This document shows, one piece after another, positions 47,788 through 56,488 of a stretch of 64,000 bases of DNA (the first letter of the stretch is position 1; each line of letters begins with the position of its first letter). The translations under genes were made by a program, and so were the position numbers. Location: positions 2,542,001 through 2,606,000 of the forward strand of contig NZ_JAFBBV010000001.1 of assembly GCF_016907365.1 (NCBI RefSeq), written 5' to 3'. Source of the stretch: Oerskovia paurometabola. GTDB taxonomy: Bacteria > Actinomycetota > Actinomycetes > Actinomycetales > Cellulomonadaceae. The notes beneath the pieces were generated by a model that searched no databases, had not been told where the DNA came from, and worked only from the letters and a program-made list of their open reading frames with translations.

Positions 47788-48261
47788 ATGGCCGTGGTCG
47801 ACGGAAGGGGCGGGTTCGCGACGGGAGACCTCGTGGCGTCACGAGGCCGCTACGGGCTTCTCCTGGAGCACGAGCCGGGCGGCCTCCACCACGTGCCTCC
47901 CAGCCCGGACGCACCATGGGTGGTGGCACTCACAGGATCCCGACCGGACCGAGCTCGCTCGGTGCCGCCGTGCAGGTCGTCGGAGTCTGGACCGGGGTCG
48001 ACATCCGGGTCGACGACACGAGCGTCCTTCCACCTCGGCGTGACACACCCACCCGACGAGGGCACGGCGCACGCCCAGGCCGCTCAGGAGGCTGCCGTGC
48101 ACGACGTTCCCGACGTGCGCCACCGGTTCACCTCGGGCCGTGACCCGCGACCTCCTGAGCGCACTCGACGCACTCGACGCACTCGACGCACGGTCGCGCT
48201 CCAGGCGACGGTCCACGAGGGCCCGGCACGGCCGCGGGGACTGGTTCCCCGATATCGGTGA
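47788..48261 (+). CDS. Doubtful orphan ORF
   Basis: 157 residues with no recognisable family. In favour: an ATG with a well-spaced GGAGG 7 nt upstream, and a globular-looking N-terminus (FATGDLVASRGRYGLLLEHE). Against: mixed wobble bases, a low-complexity Arg/Thr C-terminus produced by the 9-bp tandem repeat (RTRRTRRTRRT), and no matching neighbours. It may be a remnant whose frame is broken after about residue 50, or no gene at all. Confidence 0.25.
   Translation: MAVVDGRGGFATGDLVASRGRYGLLLEHEPGGLHHVPPSPDAPWVVALTGSRPDRARSVPPCRSSESGPGSTSGSTTRASFHLGVTHPPDEGTAHAQAAQEAAVHDVPDVRHRFTSGRDPRPPERTRRTRRTRRTVALQATVHEGPARPRGLVPRYR
48162..48191. repeat. 9-bp tandem repeat (CACTCGACG, three copies plus CAC)
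   Basis: Three exact tandem copies from 48162 to 48188 followed by CAC. Sits within the poorly coding region. Confidence 0.8.
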
Positions 48262-48370
48262 GCCCATCACTACCCCTGCGGCCGCTGCGCCTCGGCCGCT
48301 CCCGCGCTCCCGCGCTCCCCCGCTCTCCCGCGGCCCGGACCTCCCGAGCTGCCCTGTGCCGGGAACGCGA

Positions 48371-48405
48371 ACGGGCCCCGTCTCCCTGAGGGAGACGGGG
48401 CCCGT
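48371..48405. terminator. Perfect 16-bp hairpin after ctaF
   Basis: Left arm 48371-48386 and right arm 48390-48405 pair perfectly across a TGA loop, 17 bp beyond the ctaF stop on the minus strand. Confidence 0.75.
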
Positions 48406-48421
48406 CGAGTCGTGCGGTCGG

Positions 48422-48820
48422 TCAGTGCGCGTGCTGTCCGCGAGAGAACTCGAAGACCCAGCCCACGAGGGCCACGGCGCCGAGGACGACGCCGATCCCG
48501 AGGATCCACCAGCCGAGCGCGAGGCCCAGGAAGGCGATCGCAGCGGCACCCGCGATGGCCAGAGGCCACCAGCTCCAGGGCGCGTAGACGCCCTGGTCGC
48601 CTGCACCCTGCTCGATGAGACCGTCCGGGTCGTCCTCGGGGCGCGAGTCGATGCGCTTGGCGGTGAGGGCCAGGTAGCCACCGATCATGGCCGCGAGCCC
48701 GAAGGTCAGGAACAGCGCTGCGGAACCGACGGGCTCCCAGTGGCTCCAGAATCCGTAGACGAGGGCCATCAGGAGGAAGAACGGGGCGAGGAAGAGGTGG
48801 AGCCTCGATTCGACCTTCAC
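48422..48820 (-). CDS. ctaF: Cytochrome c oxidase subunit IV (actinobacterial)
   Basis: 132 residues with four membrane helices in two pairs ([16 protein letters not shown] with [58 protein letters not shown]), the layout of CtaF, a subunit specific to actinobacterial aa3 oxidase. Its GTG start overlaps the ctaD stop as GTGA, so it is translated with ctaD. Last gene of ctaC-ctaD-ctaF. Confidence 0.9.
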   Translation of the reverse strand: MKVESRLHLFLAPFFLLMALVYGFWSHWEPVGSAALFLTFGLAAMIGGYLALTAKRIDSRPEDDPDGLIEQGAGDQGVYAPWSWWPLAIAGAAAIAFLGLALGWWILGIGVVLGAVALVGWVFEFSRGQHAH

Positions 48821-50634
48821 TTGCCGTCCTCCTTCTCGCCGTCGCGCGGCTCGTCGATGATCATGGTCGAGGACGAGGCGCTGGGGTGCTGCTTGCCCTC
48901 GACACGGTCCGCGGCGACCTGCTGCTCACCACGGCGGTCTGCGTCGCCGTAGATCTGCTGCAGGACGTTCGGGTTGGGCTCCGCGTGGTCCATGGCCGCG
49001 ACCTCGGGGTGGTGCAGGTCGAACGCGGGACGCTCCGAGCGGATCCGGGGCAGCGACGTGAAGTTATGCCGCGGCGGCGGGCAGGACGTCGCCCACTCGA
49101 GCGAGGCACCGTAGCCCCAGGGGTCGTCCACGGTGACCTTGGGCGCGTTGCGCCAGGTCGTGTAGACGTTCCAGAGGAACGGCAGGGTCGAGGCGGCGAG
49201 GATGAACGCGCCGACCGTCGAGACCTGGTTCATCCACGTGAACCCCTCCTCCGGCATGTAGTCCGCGTAGCGACGCGGCATGCCGGCCACGCCCAGCCAG
49301 TGCTGGACGAGGAAGGTGGCGTGGAAGCCGATGAAGAGCAGCCAGAAGTGGATCTTGCCGAGCTTCTCGTTGAGCATGCGCCCGGTGAACTTGGGCCACC
49401 AGAAGTAGAACCCGGCGAACATCGCGAACACGACGGTCCCGAAGACCACGTAGTGGAAGTGCGCCACGACGAAGTACGAGTCGGAGAGGCTGAAGTCCAG
49501 CGCCGGGCTCGAGAGGATGACTCCCGTGAGACCACCGAAGAGGAAGGTCACGAGGAAGCCGATCGACCAGAGCATGGGCGTCTCGAACGTGAGCTTGCCG
49601 CGCCACATCGTGCCGATCCAGTTGAAGAACTTCACACCGGTCGGGACCGCGATGAGCATCGTCATGAACGCGAAGAACGGCAGCAGGACCGCACCGGTGA
49701 CGTACATGTGGTGCGCCCACACCGTCACGGACAGCGCGGCGATCGCGATCGTCGCGTAGACCAGGCCCTTGTAGCCGAAGATCGGCTTCCGGCTGAAGAC
49801 CGGCAGGATCTCGGAGACGATGCCGAAGAACGGCAGGGCGATGATGTAGACCTCGGGGTGGCCGAAGAACCAGAAGAGGTGCTGCCAGAGGATGGCGCCA
49901 CCGTTCTCCGGGTTGAAGATCTGCGCGCCGAGGCGACGGTCCGCACCGAGCGCGAACAGCGCGGCGGCCAGCGGGGGGAACGCCATCAGGACCAGGAGGC
50001 TCGTGACGAGCGTGTTCCAGGTGAAGATCGGCATGCGGAACATGGTCATGCCCGGGGCACGCATCGTGATGATCGTCGTGATGAAGTTGACCGCACCCAG
50101 GATGGTGCCGAAGCCGGCGAGCGCGAGGCCGAAGACCCAGAGATCACCGCCTGCACCTGGACTGAAGGTCGTGTTGGACAGCGGCGCGTACGCGAACCAT
50201 CCGAACGACGCTGCGCCCTGCGGCGTGAAGAACCCGGCCGAGGCGATGAGCCCGCCGAAGAGGTAGAGCCAGTACGCGAACATGTTCAGTCGCGGGAAGG
50301 CGACGTCAGGTGCGCCGATCTGCAGCGGCATGATGACGTTCGCGAAGCCCGCGAAGAGCGGCGTCGCGAACAGCAGCAGCATGATCGTGCCGTGCATCGT
50401 GAAGAGCTGGTTGTACTGCTCCTTGCTCTGCACGATCTGGATGCCGGGCTCGAAGAGCTCGGCACGGATCACGAGGGCCATGAGGCCACCGATGCAGAAG
50501 AAGATGAACGACGTGATCAGGTACATGTACCCGATCGTCTTGTGGTCGGTCGAGGTGACCCACTTGATGACGGTTCGTCCGAGCGTCTGGCGCTTCGGGG
50601 CGAGACCGGGAATGACTTCGGCCTGCGCGACCAT
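48817..50634 (-). CDS. ctaD: Cytochrome c oxidase subunit I
   Basis: 605 residues with twelve membrane helices. The catalytic heme a3-CuB centre is built from HPEVYI (CuB His and cross-linked Tyr), AHHMYVTG (two CuB His) and HFHYVVFG (heme ligands); the first heme a His is in [11 protein letters not shown]. The C-terminus is a soluble tail of about 50 residues. It reduces oxygen to water and pumps protons. Starts one base overlapping the ctaC stop and ends overlapping ctaF. Confidence 0.96.
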   Translation of the reverse strand: MVAQAEVIPGLAPKRQTLGRTVIKWVTSTDHKTIGYMYLITSFIFFCIGGLMALVIRAELFEPGIQIVQSKEQYNQLFTMHGTIMLLLFATPLFAGFANVIMPLQIGAPDVAFPRLNMFAYWLYLFGGLIASAGFFTPQGAASFGWFAYAPLSNTTFSPGAGGDLWVFGLALAGFGTILGAVNFITTIITMRAPGMTMFRMPIFTWNTLVTSLLVLMAFPPLAAALFALGADRRLGAQIFNPENGGAILWQHLFWFFGHPEVYIIALPFFGIVSEILPVFSRKPIFGYKGLVYATIAIAALSVTVWAHHMYVTGAVLLPFFAFMTMLIAVPTGVKFFNWIGTMWRGKLTFETPMLWSIGFLVTFLFGGLTGVILSSPALDFSLSDSYFVVAHFHYVVFGTVVFAMFAGFYFWWPKFTGRMLNEKLGKIHFWLLFIGFHATFLVQHWLGVAGMPRRYADYMPEEGFTWMNQVSTVGAFILAASTLPFLWNVYTTWRNAPKVTVDDPWGYGASLEWATSCPPPRHNFTSLPRIRSERPAFDLHHPEVAAMDHAEPNPNVLQQIYGDADRRGEQQVAADRVEGKQHPSASSSTMIIDEPRDGEKEDGK

Positions 50635-51545
50635 CAGTTCTCACCTTCCGTGACGACGGGGGGGTTCGGGTCCTGGAGGCGGTTCAGGTCGAGACCGAGC
50701 TCGCCGATCTGGCCCTTGTCCTCGAGCTTCTGCATCTGCGCGTCGTACTCCTCGCGGGAGACCACGGCGACGTTGAAGAGCATGCCGGAGTGGTGCTCGC
50801 CGCAGAGCTCGGCGCACTTGCCGGCGTAGACACCCTCACGCGTGGGGGTGACCTGCCACTCGTTGGTGCGCTCCGGGATCATGTCCATCTTGAAGAGGAA
50901 CGCGGGGATCCAGAAGGAGTGGATGACGTCGCGGGAGTCCAGCTTGAACCGGACGACCTCGTTGACCGGCAGGTACAGGGTCGGCAGCGAGGTCGCGGTG
51001 CCGGGGGCACCCTCGATCTCGTCCTCCGAACGGAGGTCGCCGACGTTGGCCTCGTGCTGGCCGGACTCGTAGACGTCGTCCGTGAGGTAGTTGAAGTCCC
51101 AGCTCCACTGCTTGCCGATGACCTGGATCTCGACGTCAGGCTCTGCGGAGAGGTCCTTGATCGCCGTCATGTCACGGTCGGTGTAGTAGAAGAGCACGAG
51201 CACCATGACGATCGGCACTGCCGTGTACATGATCTCGAGGGGCAGGTGGTAGCGCGTCTGCACGGGCAGGACGTGGTCGTCCTTGCGCTTGCGGTAGGCG
51301 GCCACGCACCACAGGATCAGTCCCCACGTGATGACGCCGACGATGAGTGCTGCGATCCAGGACCCGTTCCACAGCGACGTGATGCGGGCGGTCTGGTCGG
51401 TCACCTCACCGTCGGAGTATCCGGGGAGGAATCCGCGCTGAACGGTCTCACTGGCACAACCGGACGCCAACGCTGCGACCGCGACGGCGGAAGCCGTCGC
51501 TCGCAGGATGGTTCGCCGTGTGCGGCTAGGGGATTGCGAGTGCAA
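50634..51545 (-). CDS. ctaC: Cytochrome c oxidase subunit II
   Basis: 303 residues. An N-terminal lipoprotein signal ([11 protein letters not shown]), two membrane helices, and the extracellular CuA domain with His in the [10 protein letters not shown] strand and the CuA loop Cys244-Ala-Glu-Leu-Cys248-Gly-Glu-His-His-Ser-Gly-Met. It accepts electrons from QcrC hemes. The start is TTG 51545 with AAAGG 6 nt upstream. First gene of the leftward oxidase operon. Confidence 0.95.
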   Translation of the reverse strand: MHSQSPSRTRRTILRATASAVAVAALASGCASETVQRGFLPGYSDGEVTDQTARITSLWNGSWIAALIVGVITWGLILWCVAAYRKRKDDHVLPVQTRYHLPLEIMYTAVPIVMVLVLFYYTDRDMTAIKDLSAEPDVEIQVIGKQWSWDFNYLTDDVYESGQHEANVGDLRSEDEIEGAPGTATSLPTLYLPVNEVVRFKLDSRDVIHSFWIPAFLFKMDMIPERTNEWQVTPTREGVYAGKCAELCGEHHSGMLFNVAVVSREEYDAQMQKLEDKGQIGELGLDLNRLQDPNPPVVTEGEN

Positions 51546-51885
51546 GGGGGGCCTTTCACTTCAACGTTCGACAGGGGGGCTCGATCTTCTCCACGAGTTC
51601 CCCGCAGAACCTTCGTCCTCGACCCACAGAGCCTAGCGCGCAAATGCCCTCTCTCGCGCCGTCAACGCGGCTTCTGAACGTGACGAATCCGCCAACTTCC
51701 CGCGAGATCCCGGGGTTCGGCACACCCTCGACGCATCTGTCAGATCGTCGCTTCCCGCGCAGCCCGCGCTACGGTGCACGGTGTACGTCGCGCCCACGGC
51801 ACATTCGGCGCGTCTGCAATGAAAGTTCGCCGATCGGCGTCCTCGGACCCCTCCCTGGCCGCCTCGCACGCCCTCAGGAGCTCAT
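51546..51885. other. Divergent control region between ctaC and the desulfurase-like gene
   Basis: 340 bp without a supportable ORF. TACGGT at 51770 is a possible rightward -10 element; I could not place a convincing ctaC promoter. No strong hairpin seen. Confidence 0.4.
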
Positions 51886-53052
51886 GTGACCGACACCACG
51901 ACGCCCCCGCGTCGGGTCTACCTCGACAACGGCGGTCGGGCGGCCCTGCACCCCCTCGCGCGCACCGCGCTCGACCAGGCCGTCGACGACGGGTGGGCGG
52001 ATCCCCGGCGCCTGTACGCCGAGGCGCGTCGCGCCGCCGTGCTCCTGGACGGCGCCCGCGAGGCGATCGCCGCCGCGCTCGGCGCCCGGACCGAGGAGGT
52101 CCATCTCGCCCCCTCGCACGTCGGAGCCCTGCACGCCGCGGTGGGTGCGGTCGCGCTCGGGCGGCGGCGGACGGGTCCGGGGATCGTCGTCTCAGCGGTC
52201 GAGCGCGCCGCCGTGCTCCATGCCGCCGAGCTCGCGGTCGGGCTCACGGAGACGCCCGACGCCCTCGTCAGGGTCCCGGTCGACCTCCTCGGCCGGGTCG
52301 ACGAGGCCGCGATGACCGAGGCGGTGGCGCGCCCTGGCGTCGCGCTGGCCGCGCTCCAGGCGGCGAACGGCGAGGTGGGCACGGTCCAGCCCGTCGCGGC
52401 CGTCCACGGGGCCGCTCGCGCCGCGGGGGTCCCGCTGCTCGTGGACGCGGGTGCCGTCGTCGGGCACGGGGAGGTCCCGTCCGCGTGGGACCTGCTCGCC
52501 GCCGATCCCGCCGACTGGGGCGGCCCGGCGGGCGTGGGCGTGCTCGCGGTCCGCAACCGGGTGCGCTGGCGCCGGACCTGGCCTGAGGACGCCGAGCCGT
52601 GGTTCCCCGGCGGCGTCAGCGTCCCGGCAGCGTTCGCGGCGGCCGTCGCGCTCCAGTCCGTCACGGCAGACCGCGCGGCCCAGGACGCGCGGCGCCGGGC
52701 GATCGTCGACAAGGTGCGCGCCGTCGTCGGGCAGATCCCCGACGTCGAGGTCGTGGGCGATCCCGACCACCGGCTCCCCCACGTCGTGACGTTCTCGTTC
52801 CTGTTCGTCGACGGCGAGGCCCTGGTGACGGAGCTCGACCGGGCGGGCTTCGCGGTCGGGTCGGGCTCCGCGTGCACGTCGAGCACGCTCGAACCCAGCC
52901 ACGTCCTCGCGGCGATGGGTGTCCTGACGCACGGCAACGTGCGCATCGCTCTCGACCGGGCCACCACGGAGGAGGACGTCGACCGCTTCCTCGCGGTCCT
53001 GCCCGGGGCCGTCGCGCGCGTGCGCGCCTCGCTCGGGGTGAGCGGGCTGTGA
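51886..53052 (+). CDS. Cysteine desulfurase-like protein lacking the PLP lysine
   Basis: 388 residues, fold type I aminotransferase class V. It aligns with actinobacterial cysteine desulfurases that are often fused to TusA: YLDNGGRAALHPLARTAL, LQAANGEVGTVQPV, LLVDAGAVVGH, DWGGPAGVGVLAV. But the SAHKWGGP motif reads ADPADWGGP, so the Schiff-base Lys is Asp210 and the neighbouring His is Ala; the VEHSAV histidine is Arg107. The catalytic Cys is kept (Cys330 in GSGSACTSS), as is the PLP-pyridine Asp. Ordinary desulfurase activity is therefore unlikely. GTG start behind AGGAG; the TGA overlaps the tusA start. Confidence 0.85.
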   Translation: MTDTTTPPRRVYLDNGGRAALHPLARTALDQAVDDGWADPRRLYAEARRAAVLLDGAREAIAAALGARTEEVHLAPSHVGALHAAVGAVALGRRRTGPGIVVSAVERAAVLHAAELAVGLTETPDALVRVPVDLLGRVDEAAMTEAVARPGVALAALQAANGEVGTVQPVAAVHGAARAAGVPLLVDAGAVVGHGEVPSAWDLLAADPADWGGPAGVGVLAVRNRVRWRRTWPEDAEPWFPGGVSVPAAFAAAVALQSVTADRAAQDARRRAIVDKVRAVVGQIPDVEVVGDPDHRLPHVVTFSFLFVDGEALVTELDRAGFAVGSGSACTSSTLEPSHVLAAMGVLTHGNVRIALDRATTEEDVDRFLAVLPGAVARVRASLGVSGL

Positions 53053-53312
53053 GCGACGAGCCCGGCACGCTCGTGGACGCGCGCGGCCTGCGCTGCCCGC
53101 TGCCCGTCATCCGGCTCGCGGCCGCGGCCCGCGACCACGCCCCGGGCGACGTCCTGACGGTCTGGTCGACCGACCCCGCGGCCCGTCACGACGTCCCGGC
53201 CTGGGCGCGCATGCGCGGCCACACCGTCGTCGAGAGCGTCGTGGTGGACGTCCCCGACGCGGCGCCCGACGACGGCACGACCTGGGCGGTCACCGTCCGT
53301 CTGGGCGGGTAG
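53049..53312 (+). CDS. tusA: TusA-family sulfur carrier protein
   Basis: 87 residues. Beta-alpha-beta TusA/SirA fold with the persulfide-carrying Cys16 in RGLRCPLPVI (CPxP motif intact). Family members accept sulfane sulfur from a cysteine desulfurase and pass it on, for example to tRNA thiolation. The GTG start overlaps the upstream stop codon by 4 nt; in other actinomycetes the two are a single fused protein. A hairpin follows. Confidence 0.85.
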   Translation: MSDEPGTLVDARGLRCPLPVIRLAAAARDHAPGDVLTVWSTDPAARHDVPAWARMRGHTVVESVVVDVPDAAPDDGTTWAVTVRLGG

Positions 53313-53337
53313 CCGGCGGGCACGGCCCCGGACGCGA

Positions 53338-53369
53338 ACGGCCCGGCCACCGTGAGGTGACCGGGCCGT
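53338..53369. terminator. Hairpin between convergent tusA and erpA
   Basis: A 14-position stem with one mismatch (53338-53351 with 53356-53369), loop GTGA, in the 102-bp convergent gap. Confidence 0.65.
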
Positions 53370-53414
53370 CGAGGTCCTTCGGCGTCACGCAGCCGGGCTG
53401 CCGACGCTCGCGGA

Positions 53415-53765
53415 TCAGCCGAACGAACCGCCGCACGCGCAGGCGCTGCCCGCGTTGGGGTTGTCGATCGTGAAGCCCTGCTTCTCGATGGTGTCGGCGA
53501 AGTCGATGGTCGCGCCGTCCAGGTAGGGGACGCTCATCTTGTCGACGACGACCTCGACACCGTCGTAGTCCTTGAGGGCGTCGCCGTCCAGGACCCGCTC
53601 GTCGAAGTACAGCTGGTAGATCAGACCGGAGCAGCCGCCGGGCTGGACGGCGACGCGCAGACGCAGGTCGTCGCGGCCCTCCTGCTCGAGGAGGCTGCGG
53701 ATCTTGCCGGCCGCGAAGTCCGTCAGCAGGACGCCATGGGTGGCGGTCTCGGTGGTCTCGCTCAT
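53415..53765 (-). CDS. erpA: Iron-sulfur cluster insertion protein (A-type carrier)
   Basis: 116 residues. HesB/IscA-type carrier delivering Fe-S clusters to apo-proteins. All three cluster-binding Cys are present: GGCSG in the middle and the C-terminal CACGGSF. The conserved LYFDERVLDGD and TIDFADTIEKQGFTIDNPNA segments confirm ErpA-like assignment. ATG behind GGAGA. Possible clients nearby include NadA and the Rieske protein. Confidence 0.92.
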   Translation of the reverse strand: MSETTETATHGVLLTDFAAGKIRSLLEQEGRDDLRLRVAVQPGGCSGLIYQLYFDERVLDGDALKDYDGVEVVVDKMSVPYLDGATIDFADTIEKQGFTIDNPNAGSACACGGSFG

Positions 53766-53921
53766 CGTGTTCTCCGCACAGTCTTCGGTGGGCTCTCGCC
53801 CCGTGGTGTGCCGTCGGTCTGCGGCTCCCGCTCCCGGGCAGGCCGATCGGTCCTCAGGCTTCTCGCATACCCGTCAACACGACGGGAGATCGTTCTGTTC
53901 CCGAGTGTACGACGCCCGGGC

Positions 53922-55139
53922 TCACCTCTCGCTGCCGGCCCAGGTCCGGGCCACGCGAGCGACCCGCGCACGCGCCGCGTCGCTGTCCGGCCCGAGCTCG
54001 TAGGCACCGCTGATCCCCGCCGCGGCCTGCTCGCGCCGACCGGCGAGGACCTCGCGGGCCAGCACGACGACGGGCACCCCGCGTGCGGCGGCCCGGCGCG
54101 CGACCTCGGGCAGTGCGCCGTCGTGCGTCGTCGACGCGTCGAGGCGGTCGACGACCACGACCGCGACGTCGGCGGCACCGACCCGCCCGTCCAGACCGAC
54201 GACGTCCGCGACCACCGACGTCCCCGGCAGCAGGCGCCCCCCGGCGGCCGCGATCCCGAAGCCCAGCCCCCCGCCTGCGCCTGCGCCGGGCAGTCCGGTC
54301 AGCGCGCGGTCGGCGGCCGCGCGCTGCGCGACCCCTCTCGCGAGCCCCGGGGACGCCGTCGGGCCGGAGAGGCTCGGAGCGCCCGACAGCAGGTCGCGGC
54401 GCGCCGCGCCCTCCAGCGCGCGCGTGACCTCGTGCGCGTAGTGGCCGTGCGCCCGCTCGAGCTCCTGGGCGAACGTCGCCAGCGCGGGCCGTGCGGCCGC
54501 GAGCGCGCCGCTGGCCCCGTGCAGGCCCAGCAGCGGCAGGTCGGACTCGACCGCCCCGACGAGCTCGACGGATCGCAGCGCCTCCCGGGCGCGCAGCGCG
54601 AGCGCGGCGTCCTCGGCGGTGGTGGCACCGAGCGCTGACCCACCGCAGGTCAGCGGCCCCGCCCCGGTCCCCGCGAGCGCCGCGAGCATCCCGGCCCCGG
54701 CGTCGTGCGCGCCGCCGTCCCCCGTCGCCACGACGACGCGCGAGGCACGTCGGGCAGCGAGCGCGACCACCTGCCCGACGCCGTAGCTCGTCGCCGTGCC
54801 CAGCCCACCGGCGGAGGTGCTCGCCTCGGTCGCCGCAGGACGCAGGAGCGCCGCCTCGACCCAGGCGGTGCGCGCGCCGGTCGACGACGGGGGGCCGAGC
54901 CGGAACGTCACGGGCACGTCGTCACCGGCTGCGCCGCGCACGACCACCGCCACCTGCTCGGGGGCGTGGGCCGCGAGCGCGCGCAGGAAGCCGGCCGCGC
55001 CCGGGTTCAGGACGCACGGGTCCACGTCGCCGCGCACCGTGGCCGCCCAGGTCTGCGCGACCAGGGCGCACACGTCCTCGGCGGACAAGATCCCGTCGGT
55101 CAGTGCGAGCGGTTCCGCGGCGGCGAGGAGGAGGCGCAT
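53922..55139 (-). CDS. Divergent glycerate kinase family protein
   Basis: 405 residues. Two-domain glycerate kinase (GlxK/GarK type) fold, which phosphorylates D-glycerate. Recognisable parts are GTATSYGVGQVVALAARR, the TGDGGAHDAGAGMLAAL glycine-rich segment, LGLHGASGALAAARPAL and the late GLGFGIAAAGGRLLPGTSVVADVVGL. The N-terminal strand and the nucleotide loop differ from the consensus (ATGDGG in place of GIGGSATNDGG), so the substrate is uncertain. ATG at 55139, with CACAAT 6 nt upstream on the minus strand. Confidence 0.7.
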   Translation of the reverse strand: MRLLLAAAEPLALTDGILSAEDVCALVAQTWAATVRGDVDPCVLNPGAAGFLRALAAHAPEQVAVVVRGAAGDDVPVTFRLGPPSSTGARTAWVEAALLRPAATEASTSAGGLGTATSYGVGQVVALAARRASRVVVATGDGGAHDAGAGMLAALAGTGAGPLTCGGSALGATTAEDAALALRAREALRSVELVGAVESDLPLLGLHGASGALAAARPALATFAQELERAHGHYAHEVTRALEGAARRDLLSGAPSLSGPTASPGLARGVAQRAAADRALTGLPGAGAGGGLGFGIAAAGGRLLPGTSVVADVVGLDGRVGAADVAVVVVDRLDASTTHDGALPEVARRAAARGVPVVVLAREVLAGRREQAAAGISGAYELGPDSDAARARVARVARTWAGSER

Positions 55140-55145
55140 GCCGCG

Positions 55146-55151
55146 ATTGTG
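55146..55151 (-). promoter_or_regulatory. Putative leaderless -10 element (glycerate kinase-like gene)
   Basis: CACAAT on the minus strand, 6 nt before the ATG; no Shine-Dalgarno. Confidence 0.45.
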
Positions 55152-55211
55152 CCAGGCCGTCCGCCCCGACAGGGCTGCTCGGCCGACCGACCGTTGTGCG
55201 ACGATGGTCCC

Positions 55212-56411
55212 GTGAGCACCCTGTTGGACAGCGCCTTCGCGGAACCTGCCCCCTCCCCCCTCCTGCTCCTCGGACAGGGCCGGGACCTGGCCTCCGAGCG
55301 AGGAGTCGAGTGCACCGGCGAGCTGCCGGCGGCCAGCGACCCCGACCTCGTCGAACGTGCCCGTGCGGCCCGCGCCGCGCTCGGCTCGCGGGCCTTCGTC
55401 CTGGGCCACCACTACCAGCGCGACGAGGTCATCGACTTCGCGGACGTCACGGGCGACTCGTTCAAGCTCGCGCGCGAGGCCGCAGCACGTCCCGAGGCCG
55501 AGTTCATCCTCTTCTGCGGTGTGCACTTCATGGCCGAGAGCGCGGACATCCTCACCTCTGACGCCCAGCAGGTCGTCCTGCCGGACCTCGCGGCGGGCTG
55601 CTCGATGGCCGACATGGCCGCGATCAACCAGGTCGAGGACGCATGGGAGGTCCTCCAGGACGTCGGGATCGCCGACGTCACGCTCCCCGTCACGTACATG
55701 AACTCGACCGCCGCGATCAAGGCCTTCACGGGTCGGCACGGCGGGACCATCTGCACGTCCTCGAACGCGGAGGTCGCGCTGCGCTGGGCGTTCGACCAGG
55801 TGGGTGGTGTGGACGGCACGGGCAAGGTCCTGTTCATGCCGGACCAGCACCTCGGGCGCAACACCGCGCTGCTGAAGCTCGGCATGTCCCCCGCGGACTG
55901 CGTGGTCTTCGACCCCCGCAAGCCCAACGGCGGTCTGACCGACGCCGAGCTCCGCGACGCACGCATGATCCTGTGGCGAGGGCACTGCTCCGTGCACGGG
56001 CGCTTCTCCGAGCGCAACGTGACCGACATCCGTGCCGCGGTGCCGGGCGTCAACGTGCTCGTGCACCCCGAGTGCAAGAACGAGGTCGTGGAGGCCGCGG
56101 ACTACGTCGGCTCGACCGAGTACATCATCAAGATGCTCGACGCGGCCCAGCCCGGCTCGTCCTGGGCGATCGGCACCGAGCTCAACCTGGTGCGCCGCGT
56201 CGCGCGCGCACACCCGGACAAGCAGGTGCACTACCTCGACTCGACCGTCTGCTTCTGCTCGACCATGAACCGCATCGACCTGCCCCACCTCGTGTGGGCC
56301 ATGGAGTCGCTCGTCGCCGGGCGCACGGTCAACCGCATCGTGGTCGACGCCGACGACGCCCACTGGGCGCGCGTCGCGCTCGACCAGATGCTCGCCCTGC
56401 CGGGGCTGTAG
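55212..56411 (+). CDS. nadA: Quinolinate synthase
   Basis: 399 residues. It condenses iminoaspartate and dihydroxyacetone phosphate to quinolinate in NAD synthesis and binds an oxygen-sensitive [4Fe-4S] cluster. Candidate ligands: Cys102 (LFCGVHFMAE), Cys259 (WRGHCSVHG) and Cys347 or Cys349 (VCFCSTMN). Other features are LGHHYQRDEV and MPDQHLGRN. nadB and nadC are not in this window. The GTG start overlaps the TGA of a tiny ORF (ATG GTC CCG TGA), an arrangement similar to the DUF7455 gene but without a strong ribosome-binding site. A long hairpin follows. Confidence 0.94.
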   Translation: MSTLLDSAFAEPAPSPLLLLGQGRDLASERGVECTGELPAASDPDLVERARAARAALGSRAFVLGHHYQRDEVIDFADVTGDSFKLAREAAARPEAEFILFCGVHFMAESADILTSDAQQVVLPDLAAGCSMADMAAINQVEDAWEVLQDVGIADVTLPVTYMNSTAAIKAFTGRHGGTICTSSNAEVALRWAFDQVGGVDGTGKVLFMPDQHLGRNTALLKLGMSPADCVVFDPRKPNGGLTDAELRDARMILWRGHCSVHGRFSERNVTDIRAAVPGVNVLVHPECKNEVVEAADYVGSTEYIIKMLDAAQPGSSWAIGTELNLVRRVARAHPDKQVHYLDSTVCFCSTMNRIDLPHLVWAMESLVAGRTVNRIVVDADDAHWARVALDQMLALPGL

Positions 56412-56417
56412 CACCAC

Positions 56418-56455
56418 CCGTCGGGTTCGTCGGCTTCCGCCGGCGGGCCCGACGG
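56418..56455. terminator. Hairpin after nadA
   Basis: One continuous 17-bp stem with three G-U pairs (56418-56434 with 56439-56455) and loop TTCC, 7 bp beyond the stop codon. Confidence 0.65.
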
Positions 56456-56488
56456 TCGCACCATCGCATCGACCCTCGGGGGTGACGG

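Larger units (their letters stand above)
47751..48370. other. Poorly coding region between sodA and ctaF
   Basis: About 620 bp without a gene I can recognise on either strand. It contains one candidate orphan ORF (47788-48261), a 9-bp tandem repeat near 48162 and the palindrome CCGATATCGG. Wobble-position use is less GC-biased than in the surrounding genes, suggesting decayed or non-coding DNA. Confidence 0.5.

Noticed and set aside
48162..48191. CRISPR-like repeat
   Set aside because: It is a simple 9-bp tandem repeat without spacers; no array exists in the window.
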